Source: Deuterostichococcus epilithicus | Taxonomy: Eukaryota; Chlorophyta; Trebouxiophyceae; Prasiolales; Stichococcaceae | DNA: 64,000 bases | Assembly (NCBI GenBank): GCA_033439295.1 | Contig: JAVTLE010000016.1 | Coordinates: 186,001 to 250,000 of the forward strand | Direction: 5' to 3' | Part shown: piece after piece, positions 46,801 to 58,466 of the stretch | How the letters are laid out: every line of letters starts with the position of its first letter | Position numbering within the stretch: the first letter of the stretch is position 1 | Program-made: the position numbers and the translations under genes | Notes under the pieces: model-generated | Database searches by the model: none | The model's input: only the letters and a program-made list of their open reading frames with translations | What the model was told of the DNA's origin: nothing

Positions 46801-48318
46801 CCGGCGTGCGGCGGCGTGGCTGCCGGCAGGGGCGCATTGCCCGACAGCAGGGCAGTGCGCTGAGCGGCTGCCGCTGCAAGAGCGCCTGCATTGGCGATCA
46901 CTGCATCAGAAGAATGGAAGGGATCGCCTCACCTGCGGTGAGCAGCAGCTGCAGCTTCTTCGCCTTGTCCATACGTTCCCTGGTGATGTATGCCGGGTGG
47001 AAGGGTGTGGTAATGATGATCTCCGCATCCTCGAGGTGCTTCTCGAACTCTGTTGCACTGGAGGAAAGGCTTCAGGAGCAAAGTTTCCCTACACGGAAGC
47101 CATTGAGCCGGGCCCGAGGTGCCGGATGGGGCGTAGTCGGACTGCTGCTGGTATGCATTCCAAGTAGCAGCAGACGCAGATCCTCGCACCAACAAATGCA
47201 CTTGCATGTTTCCCTTGAGTGTATGCGAATGCAGAAGGAGGGCGACCCAACTGATGAATGTCAAAGCACTGCTGGCAGCGCATGCGCATCCCCACAGCAG
47301 GGCTTCAGCGGGCGCCTCACCCGAGGAGTCGCCTTCCTTGTCATCGGTCACGATCAGGCTGCAGTCCTTGCCCTCCAGGAAGTCACGCAGGTCCAGCGCA
47401 TTCTCCACGCAGCAGGTGTAGCTGGGGTCCTTCGAGGCTTCTCCGCCTGAAAGTTCGTATGACTTTGGAGTCAAGGCGCAGAGAGACTGCTCAGAGGGGC
47501 AGCGGCAGATGCTGTGGCAGTGCGCGGTAGATAGCATGTGCCGTAGTGCAGGGTGGCGCGTGCGGCGCGGCTGGTAATACATGCGCACGCTGCGGCACCG
47601 TACTCACTGGTGGGAGGCTCGAAAGCAAGCCTGTGGCGCTGCAGCCGCTGGCATCGATCAGCCCACATACATGGCGGCAGCCTCTGCGGTCCAAGGACAT
47701 GCATGTCTGACAACGGCACACCTGGAGGGAGGACAGCGACGACCTTGTGCTTGGCCTGCCCAGGCAGTGCGACAGTCGTTGACAGGGCGTGAGAATCGTT
47801 CGCATGCACAGTAGTGTGCGCATGCAGCGTCATGCAACATGTTGATCGACTCGATCTATCCGTCCAAAACAGCCGACCGATGCAGCAAGTGATTTCATGG
47901 ATGCAAGGATGCACTTGCTGAGCTGCTGTGACATCAGCGCACAGCCAGAGCACTGTTGCACTGGGCAGAAGCCAGCATTTTCATGCACACATCATGGAGA
48001 CTTCCGCGATCGGCAGTGGACGTCCTACAGATCTAAACTACCAACTCTTCTATAAACTAAGGTGTTGTGGCAATGGCCGAAGGGGCATCGTCTCCTACAA
48101 TCGCCAAGGCCGAGGAGCTGACAGTCGCCGATCACCTTACTCGCCTCCGCGCTCGCATGGACTCGGATAGAACTTCTGCGTGGCAATCTGAATGTCACAG
48201 AACGTGATCTGAAGTCCCTGAGCGCGTGCCCAGAGCTCTTGAATGGGCTGCACCGCATGAAAAACGCCGGGGCGCTGCGCTGCATGCACACCGAACTGGA
48301 CAGGCCTTGGGACGCCAT
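43884..48318 (-). CDS. FDH: NAD-dependent formate dehydrogenase, organelle-targeted
   Basis: Oxidises formate to CO2 with NAD+, in the D-2-hydroxyacid dehydrogenase fold. Exon 1 (48318-48136) is a 61-residue Ser/Arg-rich leader ([20 protein letters not shown] ... [15 protein letters not shown]), so the product goes to mitochondrion or plastid. Exon 2 (47755-47722, [12 protein letters not shown]) and exon 3 (47446-47321, [19 protein letters not shown]) join in phase. Then come [80 protein letters not shown] with the NAD loop [58 protein letters not shown] with the substrate Arg, [20 protein letters not shown], and [13 protein letters not shown] with the catalytic His. It ends [15 protein letters not shown]. 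All catalytic landmarks of plant FDH are present. It is convergent with GWD and in tandem with the DUF4336 gene. Confidence 0.93.
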
Positions 48319-48657
48319 GTTGCAGAAGCGAAAATCAGAGTTTGCGAACGTTCATGCGCCAATGCACTTGCACTGAGCTCATGCCAGGAAATTCATGCAA
48401 CCTCTAAATCAAGACGTGGCAAAGCAGCATGAACCGTACCAGCAAGTACAACTGCACAGAACGGCTTTGGAGTGCGCACGCGGAACTAACAGCGAGCTTG
48501 CGACCGGCAGTTACCTCTCGCCACCGTGCTATGTAACCAGAGCTGCTGCCGCCAGACTGACAGCCAGCTGCAATGCAGATGTACAAGACAACACTGGTCC
48601 AATTGGGCCATGCGGGTCCAGCCCCCAGGGCCAGTAGCATAGTGGTTATCCCCGCCC
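48319..48657. other. short intergenic stretch upstream of FDH
   Basis: About 340 bp between the FDH start and the DUF4336 stop, both minus strand. It must contain the FDH promoter and the neighbour's 3' end. No motif is recognised. Confidence 0.5.
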
Positions 48658-51188
48658 TCAATCCGCTGCAACCTGCTCGGCCGCCAGCTGGGGAAAGCAG
48701 GCGGCGAAGGCCGCCTTGCCATCGCGGACGGGCGCAGCCGTGTGGCTTGGGATGACGCTGTCGAAGTCCCACTTCATCACCGCCTTGGCCCACTCCAGCG
48801 TGCCCTGCAGTTATGCGGGGAGCCTTGGAGTGACACATCACGCACTGTTTCTGCGCCTTGAGTGATGCGGGTCGACCACACCAAGCGGGTTGAACACACC
48901 AAGTAGGTGGATCGGCTTTCTAAAGTATGTTTCATGGAAAGCTCGCCTGAGGATGACGATCGAATAGCGTGATGAAGAAGGGCCCCAGGCGCTGCCATAC
49001 GCCCAGCCGCTGTGCAATGAAACGCCCGATGGCGCTGCCGCCCCACGCTTCGTCGATCTGAGACACAAACGGACACTTGCCACCGCTGCTGCCGTGCCAG
49101 CCATTTGAAACATAGCGGCATTGAAGAGACAGCGCCGCTCAAAGCCAACTAGCATGTAGACATGCATGCACAGACCCCTATTGCAGCACAGATTCTGACG
49201 CTCCCAAAACCTACCAAGGCAAAACCTCACTGAGATTGTCGGCGCACGGAGCCCGCCACAGCACTGACGGTATACTTCGACACCAGCAGCGTGCGGTGCA
49301 CCCTAAGCAGGCAGACTCAAAGAGGTGCGACAGCGGCGAGACTGCGACCGCACCATGACGGCGTTGTCGGACACGAGCAGCGTGCGGTGCGCCTCGAGCA
49401 GGAACGCGGCCTCCAGCAGTGACGGCGTGTCCAGCAGGGCCACATGTACCTCGCCACACCACTCGGCCGGGCCGCCATCGCCTGTGTGACGTCAGTCAGA
49501 CCATCACGAATTGTCGATGAAGAAGCAGCCGAGGAAGAAAGCAGGGCCTGTCTTTGGGTGGCACCGACCGCAATGCAGGAGTTTCTCATGGCTGATCGCG
49601 CCGCATCGCTCAGCGCCGCAGGCATGGTGTGCTGGTCAGCGTCAAACCCAGGGCACTGAGGCAGCAGGTTGCGCCATGTGCAAGTGGGCACGCTTACCAA
49701 ATGTGCGGCACCTTCCTGAGCTGCGCAGCTCCTTCAGCCCCGGAGAGGGGAAGGGCACCCGCCGGCCAGTGAAGAAGCCTGCAGGCGCGGCACGCATACG
49801 CCTGAGGAATGAAAGGGTTGTGCACAAAGTGTTTGGCCTGCATGCTGCAACAGGGGTGCCAAAGGATGGGCGACGGCGATGTCACTGGGAGGGTTTGTGG
49901 GAAACAAGAGTACTGTCGTGCCTGGTACAGTCCAGACCGTGGCCTCTGGAAACTGCTCGGCGAATCTGCCAAGAAAATACCTGCACCATAGGTATACCCT
50001 GGGTTGGCGTTGCAGCAAGGGTTGCAGCGGTGGACTTATGCCCAGGACATGCAAAACGCACGCCTGCCTGCACATCTCCAGGCAGCGAGGTGTGGAGAGG
50101 CGAGCGTTCTTCTGCATGAGCCTGCTGCCTAGGGTGTGTGTGGCGGCTCACCAGTGTTCAGGAAAGCCATTTGGCACGACGATGTGCGACACTGGGCCAC
50201 CTATACCGCGCAGCGCCGCCAAGAGCTCCTGTGTCGGTGCGATCGGGTTGTGCACCTGCAGTATGGACGGCTGCAAGGCCGTCAGCAAGGCGTTTGCCAA
50301 CCAACAGCAGATGGCTGCCGTCGTCACCGCTAGAGTCCTTCGCACAGCGGTTTGCGGCCCACGAGTGCAGGCATCTTTCGCATTTGGTTTCCCGCAGCGG
50401 CGCGCGTGCCCTCGCCACCCAGCGTGCGGCAGCGCTGCGGCGTCCCCGTCGCATGGCGTGCGGCGGTCATCTCGTTCACATGAACAATGGCTCTTCCTTC
50501 AACAGCACAGGCCGGACCGTGATTGGAGCCCAGGGGGTAGCCTACCCACAGGCTGCCATCCTCCATGCGCATCGCCGTGAGCCGCAGCCCGGCATCCCCA
50601 CCCGGCAGCAGAAGCGGCTGCGTCGCTGTCCACAGCCCTTCGGCCAGCCGTTCGACGACCGTGGCCCGTCCCCGCGCGGGCGGAAGCAGCGACCAGTAGC
50701 GCTGGTCTTCTCGCAGCTTGCCCAGCTTCGCGCCTGCGCCGAGGTGCAGAATGATCCTGAGGCCGGTTGTGTGCTGAAAGACACAAGAGGCACGAGATGA
50801 TGAAATTTTGGAAAGAGCTGAATCAGAGTGCTGGTTCAGTGCTGATTCAGGAGCAAGGTGTCATACTGGGTCGACTGCCGAAGCTGCCTGTAGGGGGTAC
50901 GGACGGTGTCAAAGAGCGCAAGGTGCCGGCGCGGCGGTGAGCGGTCTCACCCGTGGGGCCGATGGCATCAGCCTGGAAGAGGGCAGACGATGCAGGCGCA
51001 GACGCAGGCCTGCAGGCTCGGCGGCTCGGGACCTCAGCCTGCCTGGACTGTCGGTTTCCATGCTGCCTCAAGCTGGCGCCGTGCCGCAGAAGCGGTGCAT
51101 TGCCGGGCGGCACCCGCAGCTGGCCGGCAGGGATCACCATACTGGATCGTGACAGGCTGTCGCATGCTGCTGCACTCGCTCCGTGCAT
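48658..51188 (-). CDS. DUF4336 family protein, probably plastid
   Basis: A plant, algal and cyanobacterial family of unknown activity with a metallo-hydrolase-like core. Exon 1 (51188-50951) encodes a 79-residue Ser/Arg/Ala-rich leader (MHGASAAACDSLSRSSMVIP), likely a plastid transit peptide. It ends in phase 1 at a gtgaga donor. Later exons read REDQRYWSLLPPARGRATVV, ERLAEGLWTATQPLLLPGG, DAGLRLTAMRMEDGSLWVGY, NPIAPTQELLAALRGIGGPV, VSHIVVPNGFPEHW, YFLGRFAEQFPEATVWTVPG, EVHVALLDTPSLLEAAFLLE, AHRTLLVSDNAVMV, KIDEAWGGSAIGRFIAQRLG and EWAKAVMKWDFDSVIPSHTA, then stop. The APT.E.L..L and W.FD.(I/V)IPSH motifs are the family marks I rely on. The usual His of the ILP.YEHK loop appears as FPEHW. Intron borders between 50560 and 50800 are partly unresolved. 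Confidence 0.75.
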
Positions 51189-51879
51189 TGTGCTGGCCGT
51201 TGCAAGACACGCGCGGTTGTTGTAGCTTATTGTAGCTGTACAAATGCACAGAAAGAGCCTGGCCAATCGACAGCAGTTGGACGGCTATGAAACTCCTCAA
51301 GTGTAGCTGCTCGATGTATCGATCGAGATGTGCAAGTTCTTCATTGAAACTTGTACTGGCGCCTCGAAACCGGGATGACAAATATATGATGTCGTGGCAG
51401 CCCGTTGGGTGTTCCAAGAGGGAAGACACAATGGACATCGCGCCCACCCCATCTCACCGACAAGAGGATACAGCGTACTTGGGCCGGCCCAGTCGTCAGC
51501 TCCCTGGCAAGCTGACTTTGCGCTGCACCATGCTGATGATTTTGACGAGGCGACTATTCTGTTCCAGGTACCCATACTGCACTGCGGCGCATTCTGCAAT
51601 GCTGCTGCATTTTCGCAGTCAAAGTGCTTCCCTGGGTCGACGGAGCCTCTGAGAAGGTTACAAAGTGACAGGCGGGCTACAGAAGCTGGCAAACGGCCAT
51701 ATACATTCCAACACTTAAAGAAAAAAGTGCGCAACAGGCAGGATGCAGCTCGAAGAGGCTTCTGCAAGTCGAAGTGCTGCTACAAAACCACATAACCGTC
51801 CCGATGTTCGTCAAGCTGTGCTGAGGTGGGTACAGATAGGCTGCCTATACATGCACATTGCTCGATACCCCTGTGCTAT
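51189..51879. other. intergenic stretch upstream of the DUF4336 gene
   Basis: About 690 bp between the DUF4336 start and the stop of the septin/FG gene, both minus strand. No exon is recognised. Confidence 0.5.
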
Positions 51880-54127
51880 TCATCTGCGGTGGTGGCCGCG
51901 GCCGCTGCCACGGCCGCGCCCATGACCGCCCTGCGGCGACGGAGTGGCACCCGCGCTGCTGGCGTTCGTGCCGTTGTTGCCCACGCTGCCGCCCGTGCTG
52001 CTGCTCGCGGTGGTGGCGGACCCAAAGCTGACGAATGGTGCGGAGGCCGCCGTGGGGCTGGCGGCCGCGCCGCCGCCGGCCGCCGTAGGCGACACCGATG
52101 CCTTGGAGCCAGCATGATGGTGCGTCGCGCCAAAGGCACGAGAGGCGCGTGCCCTGGTGCCGCCGCCCGAGCCGAAAGCCAACGGGCCGGAGGCGGCGGG
52201 CGCCGGCGCCGACGACTCAGGCGGCGCGGGCGAGGCGCTGGAAGCGGCGCCATTGCCGCACGCGGAGCCGAACGCCACGGGGCTGCCCGAGGCCGCACGC
52301 TGCTCCTGGCATGCGGCGGGCGGCGTCAGGAGCGCTGGTACGGGTCCCGTTGCAGCAGCCCTGCCCCAAGGACTTGTTGCCGCAGCCGCGGGCGCCACAG
52401 ATGCCGCAGGAGTTGCCGCACTGCCGCTAAAGCGCGCAGAGAAGGCGGGCGCCCGACCGGCGGCATGCCCCGCGGGCGGCGTCACAATAAACGCGGCGCT
52501 GCCGGTCCACGGCGGGCTGGCGAACAGGCGGCCGGGCGGCGGCGACGACGCGTCGCCGGGATTTGCCGACTTGGGCTTTTTGGCCGCAGAGGCACGCGGC
52601 GTGGACACAGCGGACGAAGCGGTGGCGGCGGCGCCGGCGGGAGCCAAGTTGGCGGAGCTGGATGCCGGCGCGAGGGACGCGCCCGCTGAGGAGGCCGAAG
52701 CGGCAGCAGATGCCGCGGGTGCAGCCGCCGCGGCGGCCGTCCGCGGCGCCGAGGCGGGCGCAGCCACGACCGCCGCGAAACTGGCGGAGGCGGCCGGCTG
52801 CGCTGATGATGCCGCCACGCCGGCAAAGCCGCCGCTGAAGCCGAAGGAGGGCGACGGCAGCCGGAAGGGTCCGGCGGGCGTGCCAAAAGGGACCGGTCTT
52901 GGCGCTACGCCGAGCAGCGACGGCCCGGCGCCGGACGGTGCCGGTTGGGGCCCGCTGCTCGCGCAGGAGGCTGGTGCGGCAGACGCTGCGCCGGCCGCCG
53001 CTGCGCCGCTGGCTGCGGCAGCGGGGGCATCGGCGGTGACGGCGGGCTTTGCGGCTGACTCGACTGACGGCTTTGAGATCACGCTTGCGGCGTCGGCGTC
53101 GGCGGCGGCGGCGGCACCGAACGTCACGCCGCCAGCCGGGCCGGAAGACTGCGCCGCCAGGAGGCCGAAGGGCTGTGTCGCCGCCGCCACGCCGGCGGCG
53201 TGCTGCCCAAAGGCGGTGGCAGCCTGGAAGGCGCTCGCTTGGCCGAAGACCGGCGCGCTGGCGGGCGGCGGGAAGGACAGCAGGTGCGTCAGGGTCGGCA
53301 CGCCGCCGAAGACGAACTGGCCAAGCTGCGGCGACGCGCCAAAGGAGTAGGGCTTGGCAGCGGCGGCCTGCAGCACACAAAAACCTGGTCAGCAGCCAGA
53401 GATGTGCGAGCGCGAGAGCAGTATGGGTCAGATCAGGCTTGCAGGGATAACGTTGACTCCTTCATCATGGGACGCACGGTCAGGGTCCTGGCCAGTCCGG
53501 GCAAGGACATGCCTGCAGGTAGGGCCGGCCATCCATCGTCGGCAGGACCAACGGTGTGACGACGGCAGCGTTGGCGTGCCCCGTGCCGCCAAAGCCGCCA
53601 AGCCCGCCAAACCGTGCCCCGCCGAAGTCGCCGCCGCCATCGATGTGCGCTCCAACCTGGCTGAAGCCCGCCGGCTGGCTGACGCCGCCGAACACGAAGC
53701 TGGGTGCGGCGGGGTTTAGCGGTGAGCCGCCCACGGCCGGCGCGCTGGCCGTGATGGCGTTGCCGCCGGCGGTGCTGCCATCTGACGAGCGGCTGGAATC
53801 CGGTGGCGATATACTGGGCGTCCCATCCGCAAGCCGCAGCCTGAAGGGCCCGGCAGCGGGCTGGCTGCCGGGCGGCGCCGCCGCGGCTGGGGATGCGCCG
53901 CCGACCATGCCCAGGAACAAACCAGACAGCTGCGCCGTTGCTGCTGTCAGCGTGACGGATGACGTGGCCCGCTGCATGGCCCGCGGCGGCTGCTGCTGCT
54001 GCGGCGACTGCTGCATGGCGAAGAAGCCTGTCGACGCCTCTGCAGCGGCGGGGCCAGCACCACCGTCGCCGCCACCGCCAGCCGCCGCGGCCGCCGGAGC
54101 AGGCGCAAAGACGGGACACGCTGGCGG

Positions 54128-54178
<51 letters not shown>

Positions 54179-57100
54179 GGCCGGCGCCGCGGCGCAGTGC
54201 GAGCCAAAGGTGGGCAGCGACGAGGCGTCGCTGGAGGTGTCGGGGCCCGGCCCTGTGGCGAGGCTGCCGGCAGGTGGCCGCCCAAAGCGGATTCCGATGC
54301 CCAGCTGCAGGGTGCAGAGGAGATGTCAGCTCAGCAGCATCCTCAGGGATGAGATGCAGTGTTGCAGCATAACACTTGGATCCTCCGAACCCATCTGCAG
54401 GGATTCCGTCAGACCTCCCAGCCTCGAATCAGAAGCAGGGGCCCCCTGTGCAATGCGCCAGACAGCACAAAAAACCAACCCCAGGAGAATGCAGGATTGC
54501 ACCCGGGGACCGCCATCCAAGTCGCAGCGGTGCGAGGTGACTGTACTGCTCGTTCCCTTCCGAGCCCTTAGAAACCCACCTGGTAGTCCTGCCACCGCAG
54601 CTCCTCGGGACTGAGGTCCTTGTACTCGGCCATGGCGGTGACGTGGTGCAGCCAGGCGCCAAAGACGTGAACGCTGCTGCTGCTGCTGCTGCTGGGGCCG
54701 GCGCTGTCGACCGGCGCGGTCCGGCCCTCGTCGCAGCGGGTGGGGCGGTACATGGGGAACCGGGTGCCGGTGCCGCCGGGCACGGCAAAGGCCTGTGGCA
54801 CGGCGCAGCCTGTGGCACGGCGACAGGTTGCGATGCGTCAGGAGCGCTGGTCTCGCATGCTGTCTCAGGGCTGCAGCTGCAGCTCGATACAACGAGGCAC
54901 CATGATGACTTGGCTGCATTAGACATTCGCAGCGCAAGCGAGCAGAGGTGGCAGCCTCTGCTGCCTTTGCAGCGGGCACCCAAGCCGCCTGCACACCTGT
55001 GAAGGGGGCGCTCACAAAGGCGGGCACTGCTGCCGCCGCCGCCACTGCAGGCGCTGGCTGCGAGGCCGCTGTAGCGGCTGCCGCCTCGATTGCTGCTGCA
55101 GCAGCTGCTGCCTCGATCGCCGCTGCAGCTTTTGCCGCCGCCTCCTTGGCACGCTGACTGTCCATCCAGGCGGCAAAGCGGGCTGCCTTGGTGGCGCGCA
55201 GCTCGTGGTGTCCTTCCTCCAGCACCAAACGCCTGCACACAAGACAAATGGGTCACTTCAGGATCTCCAGAACTGACTGCGTTTGCCCTCAGTTTGAAAC
55301 GGTCAGCTCACTCCTCGACAAACTCAAAATCGATGGCGGCAGGAGGGTGGCCGCGCTGGCCATGCACAGAAGATAAACACCAACATCCAAGGCAACACGT
55401 TTGACGTCAGGTGCTGCATCTGACGCCGTCAGCGTGCAGGCACTGCGGACAGGCGCACTTGAGCAGCATCAGGTCGGAGTGCTCCGGGTTGAGGGCCTCC
55501 AGCGGCGCCCCGGCACGCTGCCGCCGCAGCGGCCAGGGCGTCTCGTGCGATTCCGACAGGCAGTCGCCAGCCACCACTGCCGGCAGGAAGCGCGCGTCGC
55601 GCACGCCGGCCGCCGCGAGCGCAGCCGCGGAGAAGCGGAATGGGCTGCTGTTGCTGTCAACGCCGCCGCCGCCGGCGCCGGCCGCAGGCTGGGCACTGGA
55701 CGCAGTGTCGGACGAGTCTCCGGCGTTGGCCGCCGCGCTGCTCGTGGCCGCTGGCGAGTCACCGTCTGCATGGCAACACGGCGTTTCCCAGAGGCGCTAA
55801 CTGTGCCGTTTTGCAGAGGCTGAGCATCTGCAGATGGTCATGTGTGCAACCCGAACAACGAAAGTCCAGCGTGCATGGGAACAGCCGGCGCCACAAGGGA
55901 TGTGCTTCGGCTGCGGTGGGCGCCTCCAGCTTGTAAAGCGCCACACAACAGCCGTACAACACAAATCGGTTGCATTGGTGCACCTGGGGCGGGTGACCCC
56001 CCGTACAGCTCAGCGGCAGCAGTGTCCCGCACGGCCGCGACCTGCTGCATGGGTAGCACGTCGGCGCATGCCAACACGGGCAGAACCGCCACATGCGCTG
56101 CGAGGCGCCGCAGGAAGACCGCGTCCGCAGCAGCCAGCTCCCGCGGCGGCAGCAGGTACAGGCAGACGTCCACCTGCGAGTTGGATGGATGACGGAATCC
56201 TATAGACATGAGCGCTTCGCATTTGGAGCGTGGAGCATCCTTGGCATCAGCAAAGCACGGCAACATGCCTCGTGTGCAGTAGGCGCTTGCCGCATCAGAT
56301 GCGCTGCTGGCATGCATGCAGATGCTGACTTGAAAGTCTGTATGCTTGAAAGAATGCATGCTTGGAAGCTGCACATGACTTTTGGTCAACAGGACCGTCA
56401 GGTGCCGCAAGCAGACGCCGCTGCCGGGGGTGATGCCAAGACACGAAAGCAGGTAGGTCACCAGATGGCTCAGACTGGTGTCGGGAAGCAGCGATGGCGG
56501 CGCCGTCGCCTGTCGCACGGCGCACGTTTCTAGAAAGTCCAGCACTGCAGCAATGTTGGACGACACGTCCAGTTCGTCGCCATACCTGCGCCCAGGGCGC
56601 GAGTTTGGGGCAAAGCATGCCCGGCTCGGCTGGGGTCATGGGGTGTGCCATCAGCTGCCTGCCGCTGAGGTGCCTAGCAGGCAGCGCCCCGGGATGCAGG
56701 CGAGCTCATGCTCACACACAGCAGCACAGGACCATGGGCGGGCGCAGCCAAAGCCCACTGCATGACCTGCGCTGGGCCAAGCAAATTGGTTCAACAGCTA
56801 AGAAATGTTTTCAGGGGTTGTTAGCGCACCCGGGGGCCTCCTGGATGGTGTAGACGAGCGTCGCGGTGTCCGACAGCGGCACCGCCACCTCCGTGGCCAG
56901 CGCCTCGGGTGCCTCACGGAAGTTGGCAAGGCTGGCCGTGGCGCGGGGGCCCTGCTCGAAGACGCGAGCGCCGGCGTAGGACGCCAGCAGGTTACGCCAC
57001 AGGGTGGTCTTGCCGACGCTGCGTTCGCCCACGACCAGGATCTTGACGTGGTCCTTACTGACGCGCGGTGGGATCTGCGTGCGCAACGGGTGAATGATTT

Positions 57101-57792
57101 CCTCAGTTTAGGTGCCGGGCAGTCGATATGATGGGAATTCGGCCTGGCAGTCGAGCCGGCAACATTGTAGTCCACTTCGACCACCGGCAGCGACGCAAAC
57201 TTTGTGAAGAGCACGCCACAGGAACTGCATCTCACCTTTGGGCATGTGCGTGAAGCATGGCTGAGAGCTGCGGCAATGTCCACCGGCGCTGCACCACCTA
57301 CGAATGCAAACACAGGGGGCTTCGACTGTTGTGCGCTGTACCAGCACCTGCTTCAAGCACTCACGGAGCGGGCACGCGACACTCCGCTTCATCTGTATGG
57401 GGGACCTTCGAAGTCGGGCGCAGCAGACTTGGGAGTACAGTCTCCTGCTGTTCATTCGTGTGGGCATCAGCAAACGCTGCATATTGAAAGCATCTCTGAG
57501 CTTCAAATTGGGCGTTTTCATTATTGTCGCCAAGCTCCGAAGTCGATGGCTTTGTTCGTGTCGGAAGGTTACTGTGGATGTGAGCAGAGCGGTGCTGCAA
57601 AGTCCCGCCAGATCCATTCTGGTACCATGGAAAGATGATCAGACATTTCAAATACTCACTTGTCGCCTCGGAGCTCGACATATTCCCCTCCTGCTGCGGG
57701 GCTGTCGTCTTGCTCGCATCGGTGTTGTGACTCTCCGCCGGGCTGGCCTCAGAGCTGCCGCTGGCGCGCAGATGCACAAAGGCATCGGTCAT
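51880..57792 (-). CDS. septin GTPase fused in phase to a GLEBS / FG-repeat nucleoporin region
   Basis: The first half is a septin: exons 57792-57660, 57297-57236, 57074-56830, 56585-56462, one from 56173, then 55765-55459 and 55232-54997. They give KILVVGERSVGKTTLWRNLL (P-loop), QEAPGYGDELD (G3 region), DVCLYLLPPRELAAADAVFL, PVLACADVLP (G4 region), NPEHSDLMLLK and a charged tail RLVLEEGHHELRATKAARFA with Ala/Glu helix. The tail exon ends in phase 1 (ACAG/gtgtgc) and matches exon 54809-54580. That exon reads GTGTRFPMYRP and AMAEYKDLSPEELRWQDYQ, a GLEBS motif as in Nup98 (Gle2/Rae1 binding). From 54304 an FG-bearing, low-complexity region follows, then a last long exon (about 53369-51880) with many FG dipeptides (YSFGASP, QFVFGGVP, VFGQ, AFGQ), ending GGHGRGRGSGRGHHRR. 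No Nup98 autoproteolytic domain is present. Two overlapping genes remain possible. The donor after the 56173 exon and one GC donor near 53515 are unsettled. Confidence 0.75.
54130..54177 (-). repeat. (CAG/CTG)16 trinucleotide run encoding poly-Ala
   Basis: An uninterrupted CTG run on the + strand. In the reading frame of the FG gene (minus) it is read as GCA, giving about 15 Ala next to APAPAAA and ACPVFAPAP. The poly-Gln and poly-Leu frames are shadows. Confidence 0.85.
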
Positions 57793-58466
57793 GGCATCCG
57801 ATCTGGAGAGAACAGTGGCTCTGATGCTGCGAGCAACTCGCTTCGGCTCTCGAATATATACCTGGGGGTCGAAGAGGGTCATGATCGTCGGAAGGAGAGG
57901 AAGCATCACTCCGTATGGGCACGAAAGATATCTCTCACTGGTTGGCGCGTAGCTGAAACAGGGTACGTAAGGATGACGGCCAGCAGGTCCTCCAGCATCG
58001 TCGTTCAATCCCAGCCCGCACCCCGCAGGACTGCCACAAACACCACCTTCACGTCTTCTGCAGCACCAGTCACTACCGCGCTTTTCCATATTCTCAGCTT
58101 GGTTTTGCCTCGCCGGTACGAACCTCTGAACGCCGGAGATGGCCGCTAGCAGTGTTCGAATTTTGAGGGCCTAGCGCCAGACGCCTCTGCCCTTACATTT
58201 ATTCGACCTACTGGCGCTGACCCAGTACAAACCGGCCAGCGCAGCCAGCGTGCGCAATTTCTGAAACCTCACTTCACTGGCTGCCGCACACCTGCGAGTG
58301 TCGACTCCTGCAGGCAAAGTTTTCACACTGCTCAAATTGCGCCATGCACATGCATTCATGCATGAGGTTTCCGTGCACCGCGGCCAGCTGAACAGGAAAG
58401 AGGTCATGCATCAACTGCCCGGCTGACCTACCTCCGTACCTACCGCCTGCCACAGGCGGCCGCGCC
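57793..58466. promoter_or_regulatory. divergent intergenic region, septin/FG gene and ERMP1-like gene
   Basis: About 670 bp between two start codons pointing apart, so both promoters should be here. The stretch 57860-58090 keeps some open frames on the minus strand (VYIREPKRVARS, EDVKVVFVAVLRG), so the septin gene may start further upstream than 57792. No core promoter element is recognised. Confidence 0.4.

Noticed and set aside
48625-48660. tRNA-like A-box (TAGCATAGTGGTTATC)
   Set aside because: No B-box (GGTTCGANTCC-like) or acceptor stem at the right distance, and it overlaps the end of the DUF4336 gene.
52157-53350. Long + strand open frame of nearly 400 codons
   Set aside because: It is the antisense shadow of the last FG-rich exon. 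Its Ala/Gly/Pro composition mirrors GC-rich codons, and it has no splice or motif support.
54120-54180. Poly-Gln or poly-Leu protein from the CTG run
   Set aside because: Only the Ala frame is continuous with the FG gene model; the other two frames are shadows.
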